DNA of 6,257 nucleotides from Candidatus Galloscillospira excrementavium (GCA_018711785.1 DVHW01000084.1:1-6257); one strand, 5' to 3'; positions 1 through 5,843 are shown, numbered from the stretch's first letter. Notes: generated by a model from the letters alone, not told the origin. Numbers and translations: made by a program.

Positions 1-584
1 CCGTCCCCGAAGCAGGCGACCGCCTCGGCGGAGGCCTGCTCATAGGCCGGGGGGAGCTGCTCCGGAGCGTCGCAGCGGCGGATGCCCCGGCCCCCGCCCC
101 CGGCGGAGGCCTTGAGCAGCACGGGGTAGCCCACCCGCTCCGCCGCGGCCAGGGCCTCCTCCACCGAGGAGACCGGCCCGTCGGAGCCGGGGGTCACCGG
201 CACGCCGGCATCGCGCATGAGGTCCCGGGCCGCGCTCTTGGACCCGGCCCTCCGGATGGTGTCCCCGGAGGGGCCGATGAAGGTGATTCCGGCCTGAGTG
301 CAGGCGTCGGCGAATGCGGCGTTCTCCGACAGGAAGCCGTACCCCGGGTGGAGGCCGTCGCAGCCGGTAGCCCTGGCCACGGTGAGGATGGCGTCCTGGT
401 TGAGGTAGCTCTCCGACGGTCGGGCCGGGCCGATGCACACCGCCTGGCCCGCCAGCTGGACGTGGAGGGCCTCGGCGTCGGCCTGGGAGTACACCGCCAC
501 GGTGTCGATGTCCAGCTCCCGGCAGGCGCGGAGGATGCGCAGGGCGATCTCCCCCCGGTTGGCGATGAGGACCTTCTTCAGCAT
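1..584 (-). CDS. accC: Biotin carboxylase subunit of acetyl-CoA carboxylase (3' part beyond window)
   Basis: AccC carboxylates biotin held on AccB, using ATP and bicarbonate, in the first half of the acetyl-CoA carboxylase reaction (malonyl-CoA supply for fatty acids, cytosolic). The first 194 residues are present; family members are about 450 aa, so roughly the C-terminal 250 aa lie outside the window. Visible landmarks are the N-terminal LIANRGEIALRI (residues 6-17), HPGYGFLSEN (79-88), the lysine in GSKSAAR (K116, matching the nucleotide-binding lysine of E. coli AccC) and the ATP-grasp glycine loop KASAGGGGRGI (158-168). The ATG at 584-582 overlaps the accB stop by 7 nt (ATGCTGA) and has no clear ribosome site of its own, so translational coupling to accB is likely. 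Assignment is firm; the catalytic residues further on cannot be checked. Confidence 0.96.
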   Translation of the reverse strand, partial: MLKKVLIANRGEIALRILRACRELDIDTVAVYSQADAEALHVQLAGQAVCIGPARPSESYLNQDAILTVARATGCDGLHPGYGFLSENAAFADACTQAGITFIGPSGDTIRRAGSKSAARDLMRDAGVPVTPGSDGPVSSVEEALAAAERVGYPVLLKASAGGGGRGIRRCDAPEQLPPAYEQASAEAVACFGD

Positions 585-1015
585 GGCCGGTACCGGAACA
601 GGGGCTCGCCGAAGGACACCAGGGCGCCGTTCTCCTTCAGCACCTCGGTGATAACGCAGTCGCAGGGGGCGGGGACCTCACTGAGCATTTTCATGGCCTC
701 GATGAGGCAGAGGGTCTGGCCCTTGGCCACCCGGTCCCCGGCGGAGACAAAGGGGGCCTCGTCGGGGGAGGGGGCGGCATAGTAGGTGCCCACCAGGGGC
801 GCGGTGACGGTCTGACCCTCCGCCGGGGCGGACGGGACCGGAACCGCCGGCGCGGCGGCGGGGGAAAAGACCGGGACGGCCGCCGCCGAGGGGAAGGGGG
901 CAGGTGCGCCGCCCCGGCTCAGCTCCAGGGAGAAGGCGCCGTCGGACAGCTTCAAACTGGTGAGAGAGCTGCTTTCAAACCGGGCCAGCAGCTCGAATAG
1001 TTCCTGGTTGGTCAT
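578..1015 (-). CDS. accB: Biotin carboxyl carrier protein of acetyl-CoA carboxylase
   Basis: This 145-aa protein carries biotin between AccC and the carboxyltransferase AccAD. Residues 1-40 form the usual N-terminal region. Residues 37-77 are an Ala/Pro-rich flexible linker, and residues 70-145 are the biotinyl domain. The biotinylation motif is IEAMKML, with the acceptor lysine at K109, followed by the expected SEVPAP. I chose the ATG at 1015-1013 because AAGGTGG lies about 5 nt upstream of it. An in-frame GTG nine bases earlier (1024-1022) overlaps that ribosome site and has none of its own. The gene sits 107 nt after acpP and overlaps accC by 7 nt, so it is the middle gene of an acpP-accB-accC operon. 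Length and motif are normal for the family. Confidence 0.96.
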   Translation of the reverse strand: MTNQELFELLARFESSSLTSLKLSDGAFSLELSRGGAPAPFPSAAAVPVFSPAAAPAVPVPSAPAEGQTVTAPLVGTYYAAPSPDEAPFVSAGDRVAKGQTLCLIEAMKMLSEVPAPCDCVITEVLKENGALVSFGEPLFRYRPC

Positions 1016-1040
1016 GGAAACCACCTTTCCGTGTGAGATG

Positions 1041-1115
1041 CCGCGGGGAGCCGGGGGACCGAAGTCCCGGGTCCCCGCGGCAAAATGCGCCCGCCGGAGA
1101 AAATCCTCCGGCGGG
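1041..1115 (-). terminator. Two tandem hairpins between acpP and accB, possible attenuator or processing site
   Basis: In the 107-nt acpP-accB gap, minus-strand RNA would meet two stable stems. The first is a perfect 10-bp stem pairing 1106-1115 with 1090-1099 around a 6-nt loop, followed by only a short TTTT (1085-1082). The second pairs 1072-1080 with 1041-1049 (9 bp), enclosing a smaller GGGAC/GTCCC stem with a CGAA loop. The weak U-tract argues for partial rather than full termination. A plausible effect is more ACP than AccB/AccC mRNA, or 3'-end protection of acpP mRNA. The structure is seen directly; the function is inferred. Confidence 0.55.
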
Positions 1116-1122
1116 AAGCGGT

Positions 1123-1353
1123 TCAGCCCTTGTGGGCGTTGAGATAGTCCATGATGTCCCCCACGGTCTTCATGTTGGGGAGAGCCTCGTCGTCGATGGC
1201 CACGCCGGTGGCCTCCTCCAGGGCCATGGTCAGCTCCACAGAGGCCAGAGAGTCGGCTCCCAGGTCCTCGGCCAGCTTGGCCTCCAGGGTCACCTGTTCC
1301 ACGTCGCAGCCCAGGGTCTCGGCGATCACGTTGCGTACCTGCTCAAAATCCAT
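1123..1353 (-). CDS. acpP: Acyl carrier protein
   Basis: This small acidic protein of 76 aa carries growing acyl chains on a 4'-phosphopantetheine arm in type II fatty-acid synthesis. The attachment motif is LGADSLASVEL with Ser35 as the modified residue, and helix II (SVELTMALEEATG) follows as expected. Family length is about 75-80 aa, so the protein is complete. The ATG at 1353-1351 was chosen because GAGGAG lies about 10 nt upstream; a longer reading from a TTG at 1380 would put that ribosome site inside the gene. It is the first gene of the operon running into accB and accC, and it has a strong promoter and a palindromic operator candidate directly upstream. The operon context supports primary fatty-acid synthesis rather than a polyketide or D-alanyl carrier role. 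Confidence 0.95.
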   Translation of the reverse strand: MDFEQVRNVIAETLGCDVEQVTLEAKLAEDLGADSLASVELTMALEEATGVAIDDEALPNMKTVGDIMDYLNAHKG

Positions 1354-1383
1354 AACAGCAAATCTCCTCAAAATTTTCAATTA

Positions 1384-1419
1384 AAATTATTTAGCTAAAA
1401 ATTTTTAACTAAATAATTT
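1384..1419 (-). promoter_or_regulatory. 36-bp AT-rich palindrome, candidate operator of the acpP operon
   Basis: Arms AAATTATTTAG (1384-1394) and CTAAATAATTT (1409-1419) are perfect inverted repeats. The core TAAAAATTTTTA (1396-1407) is itself a perfect palindrome. Only the pair 1395/1408 mismatches. The element begins about where transcription should start for the promoter at 1426-1454, so a bound dimer would block initiation or clearance. Firmicute fatty-acid operons are commonly controlled by FapR or by the MarR-family FabT, and this site could serve such a regulator. I cannot match it securely to either published consensus. Confidence 0.6.
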
Positions 1420-1425
1420 GATGCA

Positions 1426-1454
1426 ATTATAGGGGAGGACCGCGGGATTGTCAA
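1426..1454 (-). promoter_or_regulatory. Sigma-A promoter of acpP-accB-accC
   Basis: On the minus strand the -35 box is TTGACA (1454-1449) and the -10 box is TATAAT (1431-1426), with a 17-nt spacer. All twelve positions match consensus. The start site should fall near 1419, giving an AT-rich leader of about 65 nt before the acpP ATG. Such a strong promoter fits the high demand for ACP and implies that control is by repression, consistent with the adjacent palindrome. Confidence 0.9.
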
Positions 1455-1514
1455 GTAAAATTTTTCTGCCGCCCTGGTGCCGGCCGGATAGGGAAAGAAA
1501 AAGCAGAAAAGAAG

Positions 1515-1543
1515 TTGAAACCCGCGGAGAAGCGTGATACTCT
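1515..1543 (+). promoter_or_regulatory. Promoter of the gene A / array / gene B cassette
   Basis: TTGAAA (1515-1520) is followed after 17 nt by TACTCT (1538-1543). The dinucleotide TG at 1535-1536 gives an extended -10. The -35 is good and the -10 weak, compensated by the TG. The start would be near 1550, leaving a leader of about 40 nt that contains a small CCCC-CGAA-GGGG hairpin (1553-1564). The promoter is divergent from the acpP promoter, with about 60 bp between their -35 boxes. Confidence 0.6.
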
Positions 1544-1589
1544 GCCGATAGGCCCCCGAAGGGGAGAAAACAGATTAGGAGGAATGACC

Positions 1590-2216
1590 ATGGCGACCAA
1601 GGAGAGCATCATGATCCCGGAGATCAGGATAGGACAGTTTACCATCCGTCTGGTAGGAGACTCCCCGCTCATTGTCCACCGGTGGAGCGAGAAGGCCAAG
1701 CGGGAGATGCTCGTCAAGCAGATGAAGGTAGCCAAGACCCAGAAGCACGCGGTCCGGGACCCGGTGGCCGACTTCATCGACAGTCTGTACTGGCTCACCC
1801 CCATGCCGGAGGAAAAGACTGAGGAGGGCTTTGCCGCCGCTCTGGCCGCCGGTGCCCGATTCGGGTTCCCCTCCACTGCCTTTAAGGCCTCAGCTGTCTC
1901 CGCGGGCTATCGGGCGGGGGTGACCAAAGATCGGGTGTCCACCAATGCGGCCTTTCATATCATCGGGGATATGGTGGAGATCGAGGGCACTCCGGAGATG
2001 CGGGAGGACATGGTCCGGGTGGGCATGGGGACTGCCGACCTGCGCTTCCGGGGCGAGTTCAAGACCTGGTCGGCCCTCATCCCTATCCGCTACAACGAGG
2101 GCGTGTTTACCGCCGAGCAGATCGTCAACCTCTTCAATCTGGGCGGCTTTGGCTGCGGGGTGGGGGAGTGGTGGCCGGAGAAGGGCGGCTCCTTCGGCAT
2201 GTACCATGTGGTATAG
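1590..2216 (+). CDS. Gene A: conserved phage-type hypothetical protein
   Basis: This is a 208-aa soluble protein with no signal peptide or membrane segment. I recognise it from memory as a recurrent hypothetical protein of phages and prophages in Firmicutes and other bacteria; I cannot name a domain family or function. Conserved-looking blocks are DSPLIVHRWSEKAK (24-37), FGFPSTAFKASAVSA (91-105), MREDMVRVGMGTADLRF (137-153) and a glycine-rich tail, LFNLGGFGCGVGEWWPEKG (181-199). The ATG at 1590 was chosen because AGGAGG (1577-1582) lies 7 nt upstream; the ATG at 1584 is too close to it. A longer reading from 1515 would start on the -35 box. The stop at 2214-2216 is followed within 5 nt by the pentanucleotide array, and gene B follows the array. 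In phages such proteins tend to lie in early or replication-recombination regions, but no such neighbours are present here. Confidence 0.85.
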   Translation: MATKESIMIPEIRIGQFTIRLVGDSPLIVHRWSEKAKREMLVKQMKVAKTQKHAVRDPVADFIDSLYWLTPMPEEKTEEGFAAALAAGARFGFPSTAFKASAVSAGYRAGVTKDRVSTNAAFHIIGDMVEIEGTPEMREDMVRVGMGTADLRFRGEFKTWSALIPIRYNEGVFTAEQIVNLFNLGGFGCGVGEWWPEKGGSFGMYHVV

Positions 2217-2220
2217 GTCT

Positions 2221-2672
2221 GGCAGGCTTAGCGGGTACGGGCCAGGCATGGCGAGGGAGGCTTGACTTGGCATGGCATGGCAGGCTTGGCTTGGAATGGC
2301 ATGGTTCACCGAGGCACGGCGAGGCGAGGATGGCTTGGTAAGGTTTGGCTTAGCACGGCAGGCTTGGAGTGGAATGGCCCGCCGAGGTAAGGCGAGGTTG
2401 AAACGGTTTGGCAAGGCTTGGCCTGGCGTGGCAGGCGGGGCGGGACTAGGCTGGATTTGGCGAGGTGAGTTGGGGCTGGACTGGGTGAGGCTTGGAGAGG
2501 CCGGGCAGGCGAGGCTAGGCGGGGAAAGGTTTGGTCAGGCAAGGCTAGGCGTGGATGGGGAGGCACGGCGAGGCAAGGCAGGCGCGGTACGGTTAGGCGC
2601 GGATGGCATGGCAAGGCCCGGAATGGCCCGGTTTGGATGGTACGGTGCGGCCAGGCGCGGCAGGCTGGGCGC
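2221..2672 (+). repeat. Degenerate G-rich pentanucleotide array, GG-NNN unit
   Basis: Between gene A and gene B lies about 450 nt in which GG recurs every five bases. Hand counting of GG-run starts from 2269 to 2667 gives 77 steps: 53 are exactly 5 nt, 12 are 4 nt and 3 are 10 nt (one degenerate unit). The three bases between GG pairs vary; CTT, CGA, CAT, CAA and TTT are common. Composition of 2221-2670 by hand is G 212, C 87, A 76, T 75, so the plus strand has strong G over C bias. The middle part (about 2434-2530) is less regular. It is not a CRISPR: there is no long conserved repeat and no spacer-sized unit. One plus-strand frame stays open from an ATG at 2272 into gene B. Possible roles are structured RNA, G-quadruplex or R-loop forming DNA, a length-variable leader, or a translated extension. 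Confidence 0.85.
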
Positions 2673-2709
2673 GAACGATGGAACAGAAGCGGAGAAAGGC
2701 GGGAAGAAA

Positions 2710-3189
2710 ATGACCTATCAGTGGCGCATCCAGAAATACGGCGTGGCGGCGGACACCGCCGCCGGGGAGCTGCGGCGGATCGAGCGGGTCCACCGGGTGC
2801 TCCGCCCCGGGGACGTGGTGGAGGAGAGCCGGGACCCGGACGCGCCCCTCCACGGGTGCTTTACCTGGGATGACGCCAAGGCGGGAGAGAAGCTGCGCCT
2901 GCGGGAGGCCAGGGATCTGATCCGTAACCTTCAGGTGGTCCAGTACGGCTGCGGGCCGGTCAATGCCTTTCAGAGCGTCCAGGATAAAACCAGAGGCTAC
3001 CGCTCGGTGGACCTGGTGCTGTCCGACCCGGCGCTGCGGGACCAGCCGGAGGAGAGGGCCCGGCGGGCAGTATCTGTAGCCGTGGAGCGCCACAGCGCCA
3101 CGGCGTCTCTGACAGGAGCCTATCGGGCGGTGGGGATCCTCCGGGAAGGAGCGGAGCCGCGCTTGGACGGACAGGAAAAAGAGACCTGA
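2710..3189 (+). CDS. Gene B: conserved phage-type hypothetical protein
   Basis: This is a 159-aa, charged, soluble protein with no membrane segment. I recognise the layout from memory as a recurrent phage/prophage hypothetical: an N-terminal YQWRI start, then a block VVEESRDPDAPLHGCFTWDD (36-55), a long helical stretch with AGEKLRLREARDLIRNL (58-74), then a beta-rich region and an Arg/Glu-rich C-terminal helix. No function is known to me. The ATG at 2710 is the natural start by family resemblance, but its ribosome site is only moderate (AAAGGCGGGAAG just upstream). The same frame is open back to an ATG at 2272 across the whole GG-NNN array, which would give a 305-aa product with an Arg/Gly/Ala/Trp-rich N-terminus. 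The array part uses codons (AGG, CGA, CTA, TTA) less typical of gene B, which argues for the short form. A strong hairpin terminator follows. Confidence 0.85.
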   Translation: MTYQWRIQKYGVAADTAAGELRRIERVHRVLRPGDVVEESRDPDAPLHGCFTWDDAKAGEKLRLREARDLIRNLQVVQYGCGPVNAFQSVQDKTRGYRSVDLVLSDPALRDQPEERARRAVSVAVERHSATASLTGAYRAVGILREGAEPRLDGQEKET

Positions 3190-3203
3190 CCCCTGCGAAC
3201 AGA

Positions 3204-3235
3204 AGGGGCGGCACGTCATACGTGCCGCCCCCTTT
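3204..3235. terminator. Hairpin terminator shared by gene B and the convergent glycosyltransferase gene
   Basis: GGGGCGGCACGT (3205-3216) pairs perfectly with 3220-3231 around a 3-nt CAT loop, giving a 12-bp GC-rich stem. On the plus strand it is followed by CCTTTGT, a short T-run, 15 nt after the gene B stop. On the minus strand, which the glycosyltransferase transcript would use right after its stop at 3238, it is followed by TTCTGTT. It probably serves both convergent genes, with a weak U-tract on each side. Confidence 0.75.
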
Positions 3236-3237
3236 GT

Positions 3238-4323
3238 CTACTCCCCGCCGGGCAGCTCTCCCCGGGCGAAGAAGTCCCGGTTGGAGAGATAGGCCGGGTC
3301 CCGGGGCTTATACTGCCCGGCCCGCTCGTTCCACGCCGCAGCCCCCTCCCGGTCCCCCAGGTGCCAGCGGCAGACGCACAGCTGGATGCAGGGCAGATAG
3401 CCGTAGCAGTCCGGAGAGACAAAGGCGCCGGAGGCGTCGTCCCGGCGGCAGGCCAGGGCCAGCTCGTACCAGTAGGCGGCCCTCCGCCAGTCCTCCCGCC
3501 GGAACCACCACTCCCCAACCTCGCAGCAGACCTCCGCCCGGGGCAGGTCATACGCCAGGGACCTCAGCAGGGCCCGGAGGGCCTCCCCGTCCCTGCCCAG
3601 GGCGGTCAGACACCGAGACAGCACCCGGCAGGCCTCGATTTGGTTCTCCACCCAGCCTCCGTCCTCCTCCAGAAAGGCGGAGAGGGCTTGGACGGCCTCT
3701 TTGTATCGCTGGTGGTAGAAGAGCTCCCGGCCGTAGTAGAACTGCTCCCGGGGCTCCAGGGCCTGCCCCGGGGTGAGCAGTCCCTCGAAGATGCGCAGGT
3801 TTCGGTCCGGGTCTCCCGGCCCCTCCTTGCGGTGGGTGACCGCCGCGGCGGCGTAGAGGACCAGGCCGGAGGGGGTGATGGCCTCATGGACCGCCCCCCT
3901 CCAGCGCCAGCGGGGGTCGTTGCGCACCACCCGCTCCCGGTAGTAGGAGAAGGTGGGCCGCCCCTCCGAGTCAAAGGCGGTGTGGTAGGGCAGCATCACC
4001 ACATCGGCTTGGGGGAGCAGGGTCTCCTTCATGGCCCGGAACTTCTCCCGGTCGGCCGGGAGGAGCAGGTCATCGGCGTCCAGCCACAGGCAGTAGTCCA
4101 TGGATGCCTGTTCAAAGGAGAAGTTCCGGGCCGCGGCGAAGTCGTCCCGCCAGGGAAAATCATAGATCCGGTTGGTATACCGGGCGGCGACAATCTTGGT
4201 GCCGTCGGTGCTGCCGGTGTCCACCAGGACGATCTCGTCCACCAGATCCCTCACGCTCTCCAGACACCGGGCCAGAACGGCCTCCTCATTTTTTACGATC
4301 ATGCAAAGGCTGATGGTGCTCAT
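3238..4323 (-). CDS. Family 2 glycosyltransferase with TPR-like C-terminal half
   Basis: This 361-aa protein is a probable inverting glycosyltransferase using a nucleotide-sugar donor; donor and acceptor cannot be told from sequence. Residues 1-100 or so are the GT-A catalytic fold: SLCMIVKNEE (5-14), VDTGSTDGT (34-42, nucleotide binding), FPWRDDFAAARN (56-67) and WLDADD (80-85, the metal-binding DxD region). VHEAITP (145-151) is typical of this subgroup. Residues from about 190 to 345 are helical and repetitive (REQFYYGRELFYHQRYKEA and later RREDWRRAAYWYELAL), consistent with TPR repeats for substrate binding or dimerisation. There is no signal peptide or membrane segment, so it is cytoplasmic. 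The ATG at 4323 has AAGGAGG 5 nt upstream. It is convergent with gene B and divergent from the symporter gene, so probably monocistronic here. Glycosylation of a surface polymer or protein is a guess. Confidence 0.9.
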   Translation of the reverse strand: MSTISLCMIVKNEEAVLARCLESVRDLVDEIVLVDTGSTDGTKIVAARYTNRIYDFPWRDDFAAARNFSFEQASMDYCLWLDADDLLLPADREKFRAMKETLLPQADVVMLPYHTAFDSEGRPTFSYYRERVVRNDPRWRWRGAVHEAITPSGLVLYAAAAVTHRKEGPGDPDRNLRIFEGLLTPGQALEPREQFYYGRELFYHQRYKEAVQALSAFLEEDGGWVENQIEACRVLSRCLTALGRDGEALRALLRSLAYDLPRAEVCCEVGEWWFRREDWRRAAYWYELALACRRDDASGAFVSPDCYGYLPCIQLCVCRWHLGDREGAAAWNERAGQYKPRDPAYLSNRDFFARGELPGGE

Positions 4324-4427
4324 GGGCCCCTCCTTTATGAAATGAGATGCCCTATCCTATGCCGCCGGAAAAAGGCCGGCGCATGTTCCCGCCCCCGGGC
4401 GCATACCAGTGAACAGGGGGGATGGAC
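4324..4427. promoter_or_regulatory. Divergent intergenic region between glycosyltransferase and symporter genes
   Basis: These 104 nt must hold the 5' signals of both flanking genes. Ribosome sites are clear: AAGGAGG for the minus-strand gene and AGGGGGG (4415-4421) for the plus-strand gene. A 6-bp inverted repeat CGCCGG/CCGGCG (4363-4368 with 4376-4381) surrounds an A-rich loop. I find no convincing -35/-10 pair on either strand; TTTATG (4334) with TATGCC (4358) is the closest for the plus strand and is weak. Confidence 0.4.
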
Positions 4428-5843
4428 ATGGCGCTTTTGGAACGGCTGGGCGACTTCATCTGGAATCCCTGGCTGCTGGGGCTCTTTCTGCTCACGGGAC
4501 TGTACCTCTCCGTGCGGACGGGATTTTTCCAGCTCTTTGACTGTGGGCTCTGGCTGAGGACCACCCTGGGCTCCCTCTTCCGAAAAAAGGAGCCGCGGGG
4601 CGGCCGGCGGGGCATCACCCAGTTTCAGGCCCTGTCCACTGCCCTGGCCTCCACCATCGGGACGGGGAGCATCGCCGGGGTGGCCACCGCCATCTTCTAT
4701 GGCGGGCCAGGGGCGGTGTTCTGGATGTGGGTGTCCGCCTTTCTGGGCATGATGACCGGCTGCGTGGAGAAGATTCTGGCGGTGCGCTACCGGGAGCCCT
4801 CCCCGGAGGGGGGCTGGCAGGGCGGACCCATGTGCTACATGGAGAAGGGCCTCCACAGCCGCGCTCTGGCGGTGCTGTTCTCGGCCTGCTGCGTGTGTGC
4901 CTCCCTGGGCGGGGGAAACATGGTGCAGTCAAACTCCATCGCCACCGCCCTGGAGGCCACCTTCGGCTGGGACGGCCTGGCGGTGGGGGTGGTCACAGCT
5001 CTGCTGACCGGGGCGGTCATCCTGGGGGGCATCGGCCGCATCGGAAAGGTGAGTGAGCGCCTGGTGCCCCTGATGGCCCTCCTCTTCCTCGGCGGCGGGG
5101 TGGTGGTGCTGGCGGTCCACGCCGGCGCCATCCCCGGCGCCCTGGCGGCCATTCTGGAGGGGGCATTCACCCCCAAGGCCGCCCTGGGGGGCGGCGCTGG
5201 GTACGGCATGGCGGCGGCCATGCGCTACGGCGTGGCCCGGGGGGTGTTCACCAATGAGGCGGGCATGGGCTCCTCGGCCATGGCCCACGCGGCCTCCGAC
5301 GTGAAGGAGAGCGCCGAGCAGGGGATGTGGGGCATCTTCGAGGTGTTCGTGGCCACCCTGGTGGTGTGCACCGTCACCGCGCTGGTCATCCTGACCACCG
5401 GAGTCTACGACCCGGAGGCGGCCCTTCGGGCTATCCAGAGCGGCAGCGCGGAGGGGGCCCTGGTGGGCGCGCCCCTGTCTGCCGCCGCCTTTGGGACGGT
5501 GTTCGGCCGCTGGGGCGGGGCGTTCGTGTCGGTGTGCCTCATCCTCTTTGCGTTCACCTCCCTTTTGGGGTGGAGCTACTACGGCGAGCGGGGGCTTTCC
5601 TACCTGACCAGGAGCAGCCGCTGGCGCTGGCCCTACCGCATCCTCTTCCTGGCCGCGGTGGCGGCGGGGAGCGTGGGGGAGGTGTCCGCCGTGTGGCAGC
5701 TGGCCGACATCTTCAACGGCCTTATGGCCCTGCCCAACCTGGCGGCCCTGCTCCTTCTCTCGCCGGAGGCGCTGACGCTGCTGCGGACCTGGCGGCAGGC
5801 CCGGACCGGCCGAAGAGGGAGAACCAGCGCAGGAAAAGAATAA
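4428..5843 (+). CDS. Sodium:alanine/glycine symporter, AgcS/AlsT family
   Basis: This 471-aa polytopic membrane protein imports alanine, glycine or a related small amino acid with sodium (or a proton). Family hallmarks are LLTGLYLSVRTGFFQL near the N-terminus (21-36), STIGTGSIAGVATAI (75-89), GNMVQSNSIA (163-172) and the signature GVFTNEAGMGSSAMAHA (272-288). About ten hydrophobic spans are visible. The last residues form a basic cytoplasmic tail (RTWRQARTGRRGRTSAGKE). Length is normal for the family (about 440-500). The ATG at 4428 is preferred because AGGGGGG ends 6 nt before it; the in-frame ATG at 4422 abuts that site directly. The gene stands alone, divergent from the glycosyltransferase gene and convergent with nrdR. 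The exact substrate cannot be told. Confidence 0.95.
   Translation: MALLERLGDFIWNPWLLGLFLLTGLYLSVRTGFFQLFDCGLWLRTTLGSLFRKKEPRGGRRGITQFQALSTALASTIGTGSIAGVATAIFYGGPGAVFWMWVSAFLGMMTGCVEKILAVRYREPSPEGGWQGGPMCYMEKGLHSRALAVLFSACCVCASLGGGNMVQSNSIATALEATFGWDGLAVGVVTALLTGAVILGGIGRIGKVSERLVPLMALLFLGGGVVVLAVHAGAIPGALAAILEGAFTPKAALGGGAGYGMAAAMRYGVARGVFTNEAGMGSSAMAHAASDVKESAEQGMWGIFEVFVATLVVCTVTALVILTTGVYDPEAALRAIQSGSAEGALVGAPLSAAAFGTVFGRWGGAFVSVCLILFAFTSLLGWSYYGERGLSYLTRSSRWRWPYRILFLAAVAAGSVGEVSAVWQLADIFNGLMALPNLAALLLLSPEALTLLRTWRQARTGRRGRTSAGKE

Noticed and set aside
1890..2614. Minus-strand open frames through the array and gene A (Pro/Ala/Leu-rich products)
   Set aside because: They arise from the C-rich complement of the 5-nt repeat and from antisense of gene A; no ribosome sites, and low-complexity products.
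2221..2672. CRISPR array
   Set aside because: There is no conserved 20-40 nt repeat, no spacer-sized unit and no cas gene; the period is 5 nt.
2221..2672. Diversity-generating retroelement variable region
   Set aside because: No reverse transcriptase gene and no near-identical template repeat are present; variation is not confined to adenine positions.
1467..3230. TGCCGCCC at 1467-1474 and 3223-3230 as target-site duplication around the cassette
   Set aside because: Only 8 nt of GC-rich sequence, the right copy lies inside the terminator stem, and no transposase or integrase is present; chance is sufficient.
3222..4557. Long plus-strand open frames opposite the glycosyltransferase gene, up to 398 aa
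   Set aside because: Antisense shadows of a GC-rich gene. The minus-strand protein carries clear catalytic motifs; the plus-strand readings show none.
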